NCBI GenBank assembly: GCA_013824645.1
Contig: PNOF01000021.1
Location: 1-40,739, forward strand
DNA from: Syntrophus sp. (in: bacteria)
Lineage (GTDB): Bacteria; Desulfobacterota; Syntrophorhabdia; Syntrophorhabdales; Syntrophorhabdaceae
Direction of reading: 5' to 3'
DNA length: 40,739 nucleotides
Shown: positions 15,823-24,327 of the stretch, piece after piece
Numbering within the stretch: position 1 is the first letter of the stretch
Layout of the letters: every line of letters starts with the position of its first letter
Notes under the pieces: generated by a model
What the model saw: the letters and a program-made list of their open reading frames with translations, nothing else
Told to the model about the DNA's origin: nothing
Database searches by the model: none
Translations under genes and position numbers: made by a program

Positions 15823-16933
15823 AGATTCTCACAACCCTCTTCGATATCTTACAAAGAATCTCATAAGGAATTGTCCCCGCCCATTCCGCAAGCTCATCGG
15901 CAGTAATTGTTTCCGTGTCACCATGACCCAGCAAAATTACTTCTTCCCCCACATCGACAACACCCGCATCGGTAATATCAACAAGTGTCCAGTCCATACA
16001 GACTATTCCAACAATACTGTATTTCCTGTCTTTTATCAATACAAAACCTTTGTTGGACAACGACCGGGGATACCCATCGGCATATCCGACCGGTATATAG
16101 GCCACCTTTGTGTCTCTCCCGGTAATAAAGGTCCTTCCATAGCTCAAGGGCTGTCCGGCGGGGAATTCACGGATGAGGGCCACTTTCGATACACATTTCA
16201 TAACCTGTCGCAGCGGAAGCTTGTCGGCAAGGTCATGTGCAGGGTGTGAACCATAGAGACTTATGCCGACCCGTATCATGTCGAAATGGGCTTCAGGATA
16301 ATTTATTATGGCTCCACTGTTTGCCATGTGGATTATTTCGGGTATTATCCCTGCATCCTTAAGCCGCTCCTGTGCCTCACAAAAAGCATTCACCTGGGTT
16401 AATCCGTAATCATCCCGTATTTCTGAGGCGGCAAAGTGGGTCATGAGGCCTTCGCAGAAAATATTCTGCACGCCTTTTAATTGCTCCCCCACAAAGGTCA
16501 TATCAGAGGGTGCAAAACCAAGCCTCCCCATACCGGTATCAACCTTTATGTGCACTTTGAGGGGCCTCTCGAAGGAATGGCTATCCTCTATGATTCTCTC
16601 CAACACGCACGCATCATAAACGACAAGGCTCAGATTATTTCGTACTGCCCGATCTATCTCCTCCCAGGAAAAAATGCCGCTCATAATGAGTATGGGCAGT
16701 GTGATGCCATGCTCCCGAAGCTCAATGCCTTCATCGATGTTGGCAACTCCCAGATAGCTGGCGCCGCACAATTCAAGCCTCCGCGACACCTCAATGGCCC
16801 CGTGTCCGTAAGCATCAGCCTTTACAACACAGAGCACCTTTACATTGTCGGAAAGACGGGACCTGATTGTCCGGAGATTGCTTTCCAGCACCTTTAAATC
16901 TATCAGCGCAGCGACCCTTACTGTCTCTGTCAT
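15815..16933 (-). CDS. alr: Alanine racemase
   Basis: A 372-residue fold-III PLP enzyme interconverting L- and D-alanine for peptidoglycan. The PLP lysine motif VVKADAYGHG places K38 as the cofactor lysine. The C-terminal domain carries the catalytic tyrosine region near PVGYADGYPR and the conserved VCMDW segment; GISLYGSHP precedes them. Length is normal. It overlaps hemL by 4 nt upstream and mlaE by 8 nt downstream, so cell-wall precursor supply is transcribed with the lipid transporter. Confidence 0.95.
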   Translation of the reverse strand: MTETVRVAALIDLKVLESNLRTIRSRLSDNVKVLCVVKADAYGHGAIEVSRRLELCGASYLGVANIDEGIELREHGITLPILIMSGIFSWEEIDRAVRNNLSLVVYDACVLERIIEDSHSFERPLKVHIKVDTGMGRLGFAPSDMTFVGEQLKGVQNIFCEGLMTHFAASEIRDDYGLTQVNAFCEAQERLKDAGIIPEIIHMANSGAIINYPEAHFDMIRVGISLYGSHPAHDLADKLPLRQVMKCVSKVALIREFPAGQPLSYGRTFITGRDTKVAYIPVGYADGYPRSLSNKGFVLIKDRKYSIVGIVCMDWTLVDITDAGVVDVGEEVILLGHGDTETITADELAEWAGTIPYEILCKISKRVVRIYV

Positions 16934-18243
16934 TGCATACTCTCCGTCTGCAGTATCCCTTTCAGATTCCGAAAAACCTTTTCATAGGCATTGAGCGTTT
17001 TCGCTATTTCATCATCAGTGTGGAAAAGGGTTAAGAAAGCAGCCTCGAACTGACTGGGGGCAAAGAAGATCCCCTCATTGAGCATTCCTTTAAAAAATAT
17101 TTCATAGGCCTTCCTGTCCGATCCATTGGCAGTATCATAATTATTAACTTCACCCTTTGCAAAAAATCCCGTAAACATCCCTGTTACATTGTTAATCGTG
17201 TAAGGAATCTCATATCTGTGGGCACATTCAAGGACAGCCGCCTTCAATTCCTCTCCACGCCTGCGGAGAAGTCCATATGTAGCGCTCTCTTCTTTTAAAT
17301 ACTTAATTACATATATCCCTGCCCGAACAGCGATTGGGTTTCCCGACAATGTCCCTGCCTGATATACATCTCCAAGAGGAGCAATCCGATCCATAATATC
17401 TTTTCTGCCTCCAAATGCACCGATGGGAAACCCGCCGCCGATAACCTTTCCAAGACAGGTTAAATCGGGGCGGATATTGTAGAGAAACTGGGCGCCACCA
17501 TAGGCCACCCGAAAACCGGTCATGACTTCATCAAAAATGAGAAGTATACCTTTTGCAGTACACAACTCCCGAAGACCGGATAGAAAACCTTTTTCAGGAA
17601 GGATAACACCCATATTACCCATAATTGGTTCAAGAATAACGCATGCGATATCCTCGTTCTTTTGGGTAATGGCCGCAACGCTTTCGAGGCGGTTAAATTC
17701 GGCAACATAGGTATGCTTTGCCAGGTCCCCGGGGATACCCTTGCTGTCGGGTATGCCGAAGGTTGCAAGACCAGAACCGGCCTTGACAAGCAGACTATCC
17801 ACATGACCGTGGTAACATCCCCGAAACTTGATGATCCCGTTTTTTCCGGTAAAACCCCGTGCCAGACGTATTGCGCTCATAGTCGCTTCCGTCCCGGAGT
17901 TGACAAGGCGCATACTCTCCATTGAAGGAAATGCTTCCGTAATGAGCTGCGCAAGATCGATCTCATAAGGATGGCAAGCGCCGAAACTCGTTCCTTCCTG
18001 AATCGCCGACGTGATTTCCCTGACAAGACCGTCGTCTGCATGGCCCAGGATAATGGCGCCCCAGGATGCCACATAGTCGAGATACTTGTTGCCGTCAACA
18101 TCGAAGAGGTAAGCACCTTTGCCGCGCCTTACATAAAAAGGTTCTTCGCCGACAGATGCAAAAGCTCGTACAGGGCTGTTGACGCCTCCTGGCAAAAGCT
18201 TTTTTGCTGCTTCATATAGTTTATGCGACTTTTCCCTATTCAT
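16930..18243 (-). CDS. hemL: Glutamate-1-semialdehyde 2,1-aminomutase
   Basis: A 437-residue class III aminotransferase-fold enzyme that converts glutamate-1-semialdehyde to 5-aminolevulinate, the committed precursor of tetrapyrroles (C5 route). The start region LLPGGVNSPVRAF, the segment GCYHGHVDSLLVKAGSG, and the PLP lysine in CLGKVIGGGFPIGAFGG (about K266) are diagnostic. ATG 18243 is preferred; a TTG four codons upstream is possible. It is 51 nt downstream of the siroheme-decarboxylase-like gene, pairing early and late steps of heme formation. Confidence 0.95.
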   Translation of the reverse strand: MNREKSHKLYEAAKKLLPGGVNSPVRAFASVGEEPFYVRRGKGAYLFDVDGNKYLDYVASWGAIILGHADDGLVREITSAIQEGTSFGACHPYEIDLAQLITEAFPSMESMRLVNSGTEATMSAIRLARGFTGKNGIIKFRGCYHGHVDSLLVKAGSGLATFGIPDSKGIPGDLAKHTYVAEFNRLESVAAITQKNEDIACVILEPIMGNMGVILPEKGFLSGLRELCTAKGILLIFDEVMTGFRVAYGGAQFLYNIRPDLTCLGKVIGGGFPIGAFGGRKDIMDRIAPLGDVYQAGTLSGNPIAVRAGIYVIKYLKEESATYGLLRRRGEELKAAVLECAHRYEIPYTINNVTGMFTGFFAKGEVNNYDTANGSDRKAYEIFFKGMLNEGIFFAPSQFEAAFLTLFHTDDEIAKTLNAYEKVFRNLKGILQTESMQ

Positions 18244-18294
18244 AATACACCACAAACAATATTCCTTTTAATCTGGCCCATAATCCACTCTTTC

Positions 18295-18750
18295 CTATAC
18301 ATGGTTCATTGAAAATGATGTCTTTTTAAATTCTCTCTTACTGAAAAAGATACGATATTCCCAAAGACCGGTTCTTTGGGCAATATCTTCGATACTCTTC
18401 ATGCATTCCTCATGGGTCTTGCCGTGGACCATGGTGTAGAGAGTGTAGTCCCAGTAGCTGCCCGTGTCCCTTTCGTAACAGTGACTCACTTCATGAAAGG
18501 ACCCCATGACAGCCCCCGCCCTTTCTCTGTCATCCTCGTCAACCTTCCAGACCACCATGGCATTATATACATAACCTGTGTTCCGATGTGAAAGTACTGC
18601 CGCCACTCTTCGTACTATACCGGAAGTTTTCAAGTCCTTCAAAGCATCAATCAATTCCTCTTCGCTTATCCCCATCGTTTCCGCCATCTCTCTATATGGT
18701 CTTTCCGTTATAGGAAATTGAGAGGGCATATCTTCTAAAAGTTTTATCAT
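18295..18750 (-). CDS. Siroheme decarboxylase subunit-like AsnC/Lrp-type protein (AhbA/AhbB family)
   Basis: The 151-residue protein has an N-terminal winged-helix (about 15-60) and a C-terminal AsnC/RAM-like ferredoxin fold. The signature pieces IVRRVAAVLSHRNTGY and VSHCYERDTGSYWDYTLYTM match the AhbA/AhbB/NirD-L group, where such His/Arg residues bind siroheme, rather than ordinary Lrp regulators. In sulfate reducers and methanogens an AhbA/AhbB pair removes two acetate carboxyls from siroheme on the way to heme. Only one subunit is here; its partner, AhbC and AhbD would lie elsewhere. Being next to hemL supports the heme role. I cannot decide A from B. An Lrp-type regulator is the less likely alternative. 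Confidence 0.75.
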   Translation of the reverse strand: MIKLLEDMPSQFPITERPYREMAETMGISEEELIDALKDLKTSGIVRRVAAVLSHRNTGYVYNAMVVWKVDEDDRERAGAVMGSFHEVSHCYERDTGSYWDYTLYTMVHGKTHEECMKSIEDIAQRTGLWEYRIFFSKREFKKTSFSMNHV

Positions 18751-18907
18751 GTTGTCTATTTTGACATATTCATAAATGCCTTTTCAAACAAATTCAGCGT
18801 AATAGACTTTACTTTGTCTTCAAGAAAATGTAAATATTTCAAGATTTAACGGTAAACAAAGCTGATAGCAGACCGCATACAGCTGAAATATATATAAGGA
18901 GTGAAAT

Positions 18908-20071
18908 ATGGCGAAGGCAGCCTCAAGGACAGAAAAAATACCCCCCTATTTATTTGCACGGATCGATAAGAAAAAGGAAGAGGCGAGAAAAAGAGGTATT
19001 GACCTCATTGATCTCAGTATCGGCGATCCTGATATCCCGACTCCGCAAAATATCATTGAAGCAATGAATAAGGCCGTTGCAGACCCGAAAAACCACCGCT
19101 ACCCAAGCTACGAAGGCATGTTGGAATTCAGAAAAGCTGTGGCGGACTGGTATCATGCGAGGTTCAATGTTGACCTCAACCCGGCTAATGAGGTCGTAAC
19201 ACTCATCGGCTCAAAAGAAGGGATCGCCCATATGCCCTGGGCATATGTGGAAAGCGGTGATGTGGTCCTCGTTCCGTCACCGGGATATCCCGTATACAAG
19301 ATTGCCACTGTCTTTGCGGGCGGCACACCTTACATGATGCCCCTTCTGGAAGAAAACGGGTTTCTTCCGAAATTTGAGGATATTCCCAAAGATGTCTGCA
19401 AACAGGCAAAACTCCTTTTCCTCAATTACCCCAACAACCCTACCGGCGCATCGGCTGACGATGCCTTCTACGAAAAGGCGCTTGCCTTCGCGAAGAAATA
19501 CGACATCCTTCTCTGTCATGATGCGGCCTACAGCGAAATTGCCTACGAGGGATACAAGCCGAAAAGTATCTTTGAATTTGATACTGAGAAAAAGTATTCC
19601 ATCGAGTTTCATTCGCTTTCGAAAACTTACTGTATGACAGGCTGGAGAATCGGCTTTGCTGTCGGCAATAGCGATGCCATAGCAAACCTGGGAAAACTGA
19701 AAACCAACATCGACTCCGGCGCATTCCAGGCCATCCAGTACGCTGGAATTGAGGCCATGACAGGCGACCAGGGATCTATCGCCGTAATGAACAAAAGGCT
19801 TGAAAAACGACGCGATATGATCATTGAAGGCTTAAACGCCATCGGGATCAACGTACCGAAACCAAAGGCAACCTTCTACATCTGGGCCAGAGTACCGAAA
19901 GGATATACCTCTGCTGACTTCTGCGAAAAACTGATCGAAGCAACTGGCATTGTCGCAACACCCGGCAGCGGCTTTGGCGATGCAGGCGAAGGCTATTTCC
20001 GCCTCTCTATCACCATTGGCGAAGACAGGATCGAAGAAGCCATGAAAAGGTTGAAGAAACTCAATTTATAG
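18908..20071 (+). CDS. dapL: LL-diaminopimelate aminotransferase
   Basis: A 387-residue fold-I aminotransferase that makes LL-diaminopimelate directly from tetrahydrodipicolinate, bypassing succinylated or acetylated intermediates in lysine and peptidoglycan synthesis. Key segments: LSIGDPDIPTP, GSKEGIAHMPWAYVESGD, NYPNNPTGA, and the PLP lysine K239 in SLSKTYCMTGWRIGF. AAGGAG sits nine bases before the ATG. It is divergent from the ahb-like gene across a 157-nt gap in which I found no convincing promoter. Substrate assignment rests on subfamily resemblance; other class I aminotransferases are possible. Confidence 0.87.
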   Translation: MAKAASRTEKIPPYLFARIDKKKEEARKRGIDLIDLSIGDPDIPTPQNIIEAMNKAVADPKNHRYPSYEGMLEFRKAVADWYHARFNVDLNPANEVVTLIGSKEGIAHMPWAYVESGDVVLVPSPGYPVYKIATVFAGGTPYMMPLLEENGFLPKFEDIPKDVCKQAKLLFLNYPNNPTGASADDAFYEKALAFAKKYDILLCHDAAYSEIAYEGYKPKSIFEFDTEKKYSIEFHSLSKTYCMTGWRIGFAVGNSDAIANLGKLKTNIDSGAFQAIQYAGIEAMTGDQGSIAVMNKRLEKRRDMIIEGLNAIGINVPKPKATFYIWARVPKGYTSADFCEKLIEATGIVATPGSGFGDAGEGYFRLSITIGEDRIEEAMKRLKKLNL

Positions 20072-20097
20072 GCCCCCGCAAAAAAAGTCATTCCCTC

Positions 20098-20136
20098 CCG
20101 GCTTATACGATTTGATGACAGCCCGGTATAAGCCGG
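20098..20136. terminator. Stem-loop after dapL
   Basis: Perfect 11-bp inverted repeat, CCGGCTTATAC (20098-20108) with GTATAAGCCGG (20126-20136), and a 17-nt loop, 27 nt after the dapL stop. No U-run follows, so it may be a weak terminator or an mRNA-stabilising hairpin. Confidence 0.45.
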
Positions 20137-20205
20137 TAAAACCGGAAAAACTGACTGCTTATTATTTTCAATACCTTAATAAATGCGCTTTTCGTGCTCA
20201 TAGTA

Positions 20206-20214
20206 TGGTATAAT
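20206..20214 (+). promoter_or_regulatory. Extended -10 promoter of the peroxiredoxin gene
   Basis: TGGTATAAT is a perfect extended -10 element with consensus TATAAT (20209-20214). No good -35 box is present, as is usual for this class. It predicts a start near 20221 and a leader of about 17 nt carrying the AAGGGGG ribosome site. Confidence 0.55.
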
Positions 20215-20237
20215 AGAAAAATTATAAGGGGGCTGTG

Positions 20238-20696
20238 ATGCCAATAGTGACTAAGAAAGGCGACAAAGCAAAGGAATTCACCCTCAAAGACCAGTATGAC
20301 GAAGAGGTCAGCTTGTCGGATTTCCAGGGAAAGAAGGTGATCCTGTCTTTCCATCCCCTTGCCTGGACAAACGTATGCGCTGAGCAGATGAAAGCATTGG
20401 AAACACATAAGGGAAAATTCGATAGTCTCAATGCTATTGCTTTGGGCATAAGCATCGATACTGTACCTTCAAAAAGTGCCTGGGCCAAGGAACTGGGCAT
20501 TAAAAACACCAAGCTCCTTTCCGATTTCTGGCCCCACGGAAAAATAGCGAAAGCATATGGCATATTTAGAGAAACAAATGGCTTTTCAGAGCGGGCATGC
20601 TTTGTTCTCAATGAAAATCACCGCGTAACTTTCGCCAAGGTTTATCCCATCAAAGAGTTACCCGACATAGAGGAAATCCTTCAGGCCCTTACCTGA
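20238..20696 (+). CDS. Peroxiredoxin (AhpC/TSA, PrxQ/AhpE-like)
   Basis: A 152-residue thioredoxin-fold peroxidase. The active-site motif is PLAWTNVC with T44 and peroxidatic C47; the supporting arginine is R119 in SERACFV. A second Cys (C121) could serve as resolving residue, although it does not sit at the usual PrxQ spacing. It reduces hydrogen peroxide or alkyl hydroperoxides, useful to an anaerobe meeting oxygen. AAGGGGG precedes ATG 20238; the GTG just before it is a weaker start. It is a single-gene unit with its own promoter. Confidence 0.88.
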   Translation: MPIVTKKGDKAKEFTLKDQYDEEVSLSDFQGKKVILSFHPLAWTNVCAEQMKALETHKGKFDSLNAIALGISIDTVPSKSAWAKELGIKNTKLLSDFWPHGKIAKAYGIFRETNGFSERACFVLNENHRVTFAKVYPIKELPDIEEILQALT

Positions 20697-20712
20697 CAAT
20701 AGAAGGATTTTT

Positions 20713-21636
20713 TTATGCTTCTATAGACACACAGTTGCGGCCTTCGGTTTTACTGCGGCACATAAGCTCGTCGGCACGTCTCAGGAGTGTTTCTGTCGTA
20801 TCCTCTTTATGTGCGATGATCGCAGCGACGGAGATTGTCGCTTCTATTTTTCTTCCTTCCAGTGAAATACTTGATTTCTCAACAAGCATGCGGAGCTTGT
20901 TGGCAATATACATGAGCTGACCTCCATCAACATTGGGAAAGAGAGCGATAAATTCTTCCCCACCCCACCTGCTCACCACATCAGAGGATCGGAGGCCATT
21001 GTTTATTGTTGCGGCAACCATTCGCAGCACCCTGTCACCAGCCTCGTGACCATAGAGATCATTGATGTTTTTAAAGTGATCGATATCCATAAACAGGACG
21101 CCGAAAAACCAGCCATATCTTTCCAATTCGTTCAGCCTTGCCGCAAGATTCAATTCACCATACTGTCGGTTTCCAATGCGCGTCAGCGGATCAAGTAAGG
21201 CCAGCTTCGTCAGTTCTTCTATTTTTTCAATAAGCTCGACGCTACGCGAATTGTTACTAAAGATCTCAACGCCTCCTATGATAGCGCCACTTGTGTCATG
21301 GACAGGACTCACCCGGACCATAACGGGGACCCGATGACCTTCCTTATGGTGAAAATAGACCTCTTCTTCGAGCATAAGGTCTTCCTGCATTGACTTTTCG
21401 AGCGGGCACCGGCCCAGACAGAGATTGACCCCGTTACGGTCGACGTGCATAAGCAGGTTGTCCCAGCAGTGCGTACCGACCATCTCCGATTTCGTGAAAC
21501 CGGTCATCCGTTCCGCGGCATCATTCCAGTAAACGATCGTCCGGTCGGGTGTCACAAAGTAAACCCCGTCATAAAGGTTATCGAGGAGTATCCTGTGAAA
21601 CTCATCACCTAATGGCATTCTGTCTGCCTGATCCAT
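20713..21636 (-). CDS. PAS-GGDEF diguanylate cyclase
   Basis: The 307-residue protein has an N-terminal PAS domain (about 14-125) and a C-terminal GGDEF domain (about 145-305). The active-site loop reads GGEEF, with the allosteric I-site RxxD (RSSD) five residues before it, so it should make cyclic di-GMP and be feedback-inhibited. The PAS domain has three Cys (C57, C73, C77) in the setting HCWDN...LCLGRCPL, which recurs in PAS proteins of anaerobes and might hold a metal or cluster. No membrane segment is seen, so it is cytosolic. ATG 21636 follows a G-rich stretch. It lies 33 nt after tldD. A link to the MshEN domain of MshE is possible, not shown. Confidence 0.9.
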   Translation of the reverse strand: MDQADRMPLGDEFHRILLDNLYDGVYFVTPDRTIVYWNDAAERMTGFTKSEMVGTHCWDNLLMHVDRNGVNLCLGRCPLEKSMQEDLMLEEEVYFHHKEGHRVPVMVRVSPVHDTSGAIIGGVEIFSNNSRSVELIEKIEELTKLALLDPLTRIGNRQYGELNLAARLNELERYGWFFGVLFMDIDHFKNINDLYGHEAGDRVLRMVAATINNGLRSSDVVSRWGGEEFIALFPNVDGGQLMYIANKLRMLVEKSSISLEGRKIEATISVAAIIAHKEDTTETLLRRADELMCRSKTEGRNCVSIEA

Positions 21637-21668
21637 CAAACTGCCCCCTTCCCCCGGTTGTACGGCTT

Positions 21669-23048
21669 TTACGTTTGCGTACTTCCACCAACAACAATCT
21701 CCGGCATGCGGAGTGTCGGCTGAGCGTCAGCAACAGGAACACCTTGTCCTTCTTTACCACAGGTGCCTATTCCGAAACCTATGTCATTTCCGACCATGTC
21801 GATCTCCTGAAGGACCTTAAGGCCATTACCCATCATCGTGGCATTCTTTATCATGGGACCTACCTGCCCTTTCTCAATAAGATATCCCTCTGAGATCTCA
21901 AAGACAAAATCACCTCGCACCGTATCGACCTGACCCCCTCCCATTTTAACGACAAGAACACCGTCATCAACAGAAGCGATGATCTTAGCCGGATCATCTT
22001 TTCCGGGAAGAATCATGGTATTACTCATACGGGGAATGGGTTTGAATCTAAAAGACTCTCTCCTTCCATTGCCGGTTGACTTTTTTCCGTACTTCAGGGC
22101 ATAAAAGCGGTCAAAGAGATAGTTCCTTAGAACTCCATTACCAACAAGAACGGTTCTTTCAGAGGGAATACCCTCGTCATCATACGCATAGGTGCCTCGC
22201 ATATGGGCAAGGGTGGCATCGTCAACAACGTTGATCAAATTCGATGCTATCTTCTGCCCCATCATTTCCTTATAGCAGGAAAGACCTTCCATGGCAAGAT
22301 CAGCCTCAAGCCCGTGGCCGATAGCTTCATGGATCATGGTGCCACCCGCCTCAGAGGCAAGGACGACAGTCTTCCTGCCCATAGGAGCCTCCTGCGCCGC
22401 AAGGAGTCCCGAAAGTCTCTTCACTGTTTTGACGGCAAGTTCTTCTATGGCATGGTTCGTAAAAAACTCAAAACCATAAAAACCGCCGATAGCTTCATAG
22501 GATGTCTGCATTTCACCATTATCTTCACCGACAAGAAAAATGTTGAGTACGACCTGATTACGGGTATCTTCAATGGCGCCATCCTGCCAGTTGTAGATCG
22601 TTGCCTTCTGGCGAGTATCACGATAGACTATCCGTACCTGTTTGATCCTGCGCTCCATCTTCTTAAGCATCTCTTCAAGATTTTTGACCATAGCGAGCTT
22701 TTTTTCGATTTCAACCAGTCCGGGGTCAACAGCAATTGCAAAGGGATAATCGGCAACAATATGCCGCTCTGTACTCCCCGCTACATTTCCATTTTCCCCT
22801 GAAAACTTTGCAAGCTGATTCGCTATTTCAATCAGGCGTCCTTCTTCAAATGAATTCGTTGAGGCATAAAAGGTCTTCCAGGGGTTAATAACACGGATGC
22901 CGACGCCTTTGTCTTCGGCTTTCTCCAGCTTCTCTATCCTTCCTGATTCAAGCTGAATATGGGTATAAGTTCTTTCCTCGGCAAAGATATCACCGTAAAT
23001 ACCCCGGCCTGACATAAGGGCTTTCAGTACCTTTTTTTCATCAAACAT
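21669..23048 (-). CDS. tldD: TldD-family metalloprotease
   Basis: A 459-residue TldD/PmbA-superfamily protein with the metal motif HEAIGHGLE (H240, E241, H245), which marks it as the catalytic TldD subunit rather than TldE/PmbA. In E. coli TldD and TldE together degrade unfolded peptides and trim microcin precursors and CcdA. ATG 23048 is chosen because AGGGAGG lies seven bases upstream; an ATG nine codons earlier would overlap the previous gene more. It overlaps the small DUF4911-like gene by 8 nt. No tldE is adjacent. Confidence 0.92.
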   Translation of the reverse strand: MFDEKKVLKALMSGRGIYGDIFAEERTYTHIQLESGRIEKLEKAEDKGVGIRVINPWKTFYASTNSFEEGRLIEIANQLAKFSGENGNVAGSTERHIVADYPFAIAVDPGLVEIEKKLAMVKNLEEMLKKMERRIKQVRIVYRDTRQKATIYNWQDGAIEDTRNQVVLNIFLVGEDNGEMQTSYEAIGGFYGFEFFTNHAIEELAVKTVKRLSGLLAAQEAPMGRKTVVLASEAGGTMIHEAIGHGLEADLAMEGLSCYKEMMGQKIASNLINVVDDATLAHMRGTYAYDDEGIPSERTVLVGNGVLRNYLFDRFYALKYGKKSTGNGRRESFRFKPIPRMSNTMILPGKDDPAKIIASVDDGVLVVKMGGGQVDTVRGDFVFEISEGYLIEKGQVGPMIKNATMMGNGLKVLQEIDMVGNDIGFGIGTCGKEGQGVPVADAQPTLRMPEIVVGGSTQT

Positions 23049-23259
23049 CCCCAACCTCCCTGAATTCAATACCATAGTGTATCATATCTTCAATGATACC
23101 ACGGATATCATCTTCAAAATGAACAGGATAAATCAATTCTATGAGACCTTTCTGTCCATCAAGTACAGAAAAAATACCCAGGTCTTCATATGACTCCAGG
23201 ATTGCCTTAAAAAATCCTATGCCGTCCCGATTGATAATAAACTGTCTCGTCCGCTCCAA
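23041..23259 (-). CDS. Small DUF4911-like protein
   Basis: A 72-residue acidic protein, starting at TTG 23259 with AGAGGG upstream. The pattern RDGIGFFKAILESYEDLGIF followed by a beta segment (GLIELIYPVHFEDDI) and a final helix resembles DUF4911, a short family of Deltaproteobacteria with no known function. No catalytic motif or membrane segment is seen. Its stop overlaps the tldD start by 8 nt, which implies co-translation and a possible functional tie to TldD. Confidence 0.6.
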   Translation of the reverse strand: MERTRQFIINRDGIGFFKAILESYEDLGIFSVLDGQKGLIELIYPVHFEDDIRGIIEDMIHYGIEFREVGDV

Positions 23260-23262
23260 AAT

Positions 23263-23318
23263 TTCTACCCTCTGCCTTTTGCTCTTTACGATTCACGATT
23301 CCCTATTTACGATTTACG
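23263..23318. repeat. 7-bp-period array after the HgdB-like gene
   Basis: Eight consecutive heptads, from TTCTACC, CTCTGCC and TTTTGCT through CTTTACG, ATTCACG and ATTCCCT to ATTTACG twice. The last units are the most regular. The stop codon of the HgdB-like gene (23314-23316) lies inside the final unit. It shares period and position, but not sequence, with the array at 6434-6518. Confidence 0.7.
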
Positions 23319-24312
23319 TCCTCTGCCCTGTGAGCATTTCAATAAATGCCTCTATGCGCAGTTTCGTCCTTGTATCAAGTTGCTTCGGCATATCGCCTTC
23401 TATCGTTATCATCGGTACACCAAGCGTTTCTCTCAGGATGACTTCTTCTATTGCCCTGTAACAAAAGGCCTGGACATAGTGGATAACGCCCTCAATACGG
23501 CGTCTTTTTATCTCCTCTTTCATGTCCTCAAGTCTCGCGAATACACCATATGGATAGGTATACATGAGATAACGCCGGACAATATCATTCGTGTCGTAGG
23601 GCAGCACAAACTGCCGCTGTGTCTCATTATAGACAACATGTCCGCCAAGACTTCCGATAAATTCATAGAGATCGAGGAATATCGGCGGCACTCCTATATA
23701 TCCGAGCCGCACTCCTTCAATGTTCTTTCTTTCCCGTGCGTCGGCGATAAATGCTTTGGCGCTGGTATTATAACGTTCATAATCACCAAGCATATCAGAA
23801 GCCCGCACAAGCCAGAGGTGGTTTTCAGCGCCTGTGACAAGGCCTTCTTTCCAGGTCATCTCGTCAATGGTCATAAGACTCGCCCGTGTTTTCTTCATAC
23901 CATTAACGACTTCTACAAACATATGCTCATCAACGGAAAGTTCTTTCCTGAGCTTGTCTATTTCTCTGGCAAGGACCTCCCTGTCTCTGTCATAGGGAAA
24001 TGCAAAAGGTATGGTGCGGACGCCCCTGTACCTGAATATCTCGGCCAGCGCCTGGGTATTGCTGCAATCCCCTTCCATCACGGTTATAACGGCATCGACG
24101 CCTTTTTCCATGACCACGCCGTATATACCCTTTACCCAGTTGCACATGCTCTTCGGAAAACCGTCCCGTTCCGCCCGCTCAATGTAATGCATGGGGTTTT
24201 CGTCAGTGATGAAGATATTGTTGAGATCGCAAGGCTCATAGCCTGCGGCGAATACCAGTTCCACCGGGATCGTTGTTGTAAAACCAATAATGCCTTTTTT
24301 TGTTTTTTCCAT
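23314..24312 (-). CDS. 2-hydroxyacyl-CoA dehydratase (HgdB/BcrB-like) family protein
   Basis: A 332-residue protein of the HGD-D family, whose members carry [4Fe-4S] clusters and include 2-hydroxyacyl-CoA dehydratase and benzoyl-CoA reductase subunits and double-cubane proteins. Four Cys sit in conserved-looking settings: C28 (GYEPCDL), C57 (KSMCNWVKG), C83 (EGDCSNT) and C284 (QAFCYRA). The C-terminal VPMITIEGDMPKQLDTRT is typical of the family. No second subunit and no ATP-dependent activator (HgdC/BadF type) lie nearby, so it may act as a homodimer. The substrate cannot be read from the sequence. It is followed by tldD genes on the same strand across a repeat array. Confidence 0.85.
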   Translation of the reverse strand: MEKTKKGIIGFTTTIPVELVFAAGYEPCDLNNIFITDENPMHYIERAERDGFPKSMCNWVKGIYGVVMEKGVDAVITVMEGDCSNTQALAEIFRYRGVRTIPFAFPYDRDREVLAREIDKLRKELSVDEHMFVEVVNGMKKTRASLMTIDEMTWKEGLVTGAENHLWLVRASDMLGDYERYNTSAKAFIADARERKNIEGVRLGYIGVPPIFLDLYEFIGSLGGHVVYNETQRQFVLPYDTNDIVRRYLMYTYPYGVFARLEDMKEEIKRRRIEGVIHYVQAFCYRAIEEVILRETLGVPMITIEGDMPKQLDTRTKLRIEAFIEMLTGQRT

Positions 24313-24327
24313 GCCTTTCTCGTTACC

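Noticed and set aside
20699-20724. ATAGAAG/CTTCTAT hairpin as bidirectional terminator between peroxiredoxin and cyclase genes
   Set aside because: It overlaps the last codons of the cyclase gene, and the T-run is inside the loop rather than after the stem.
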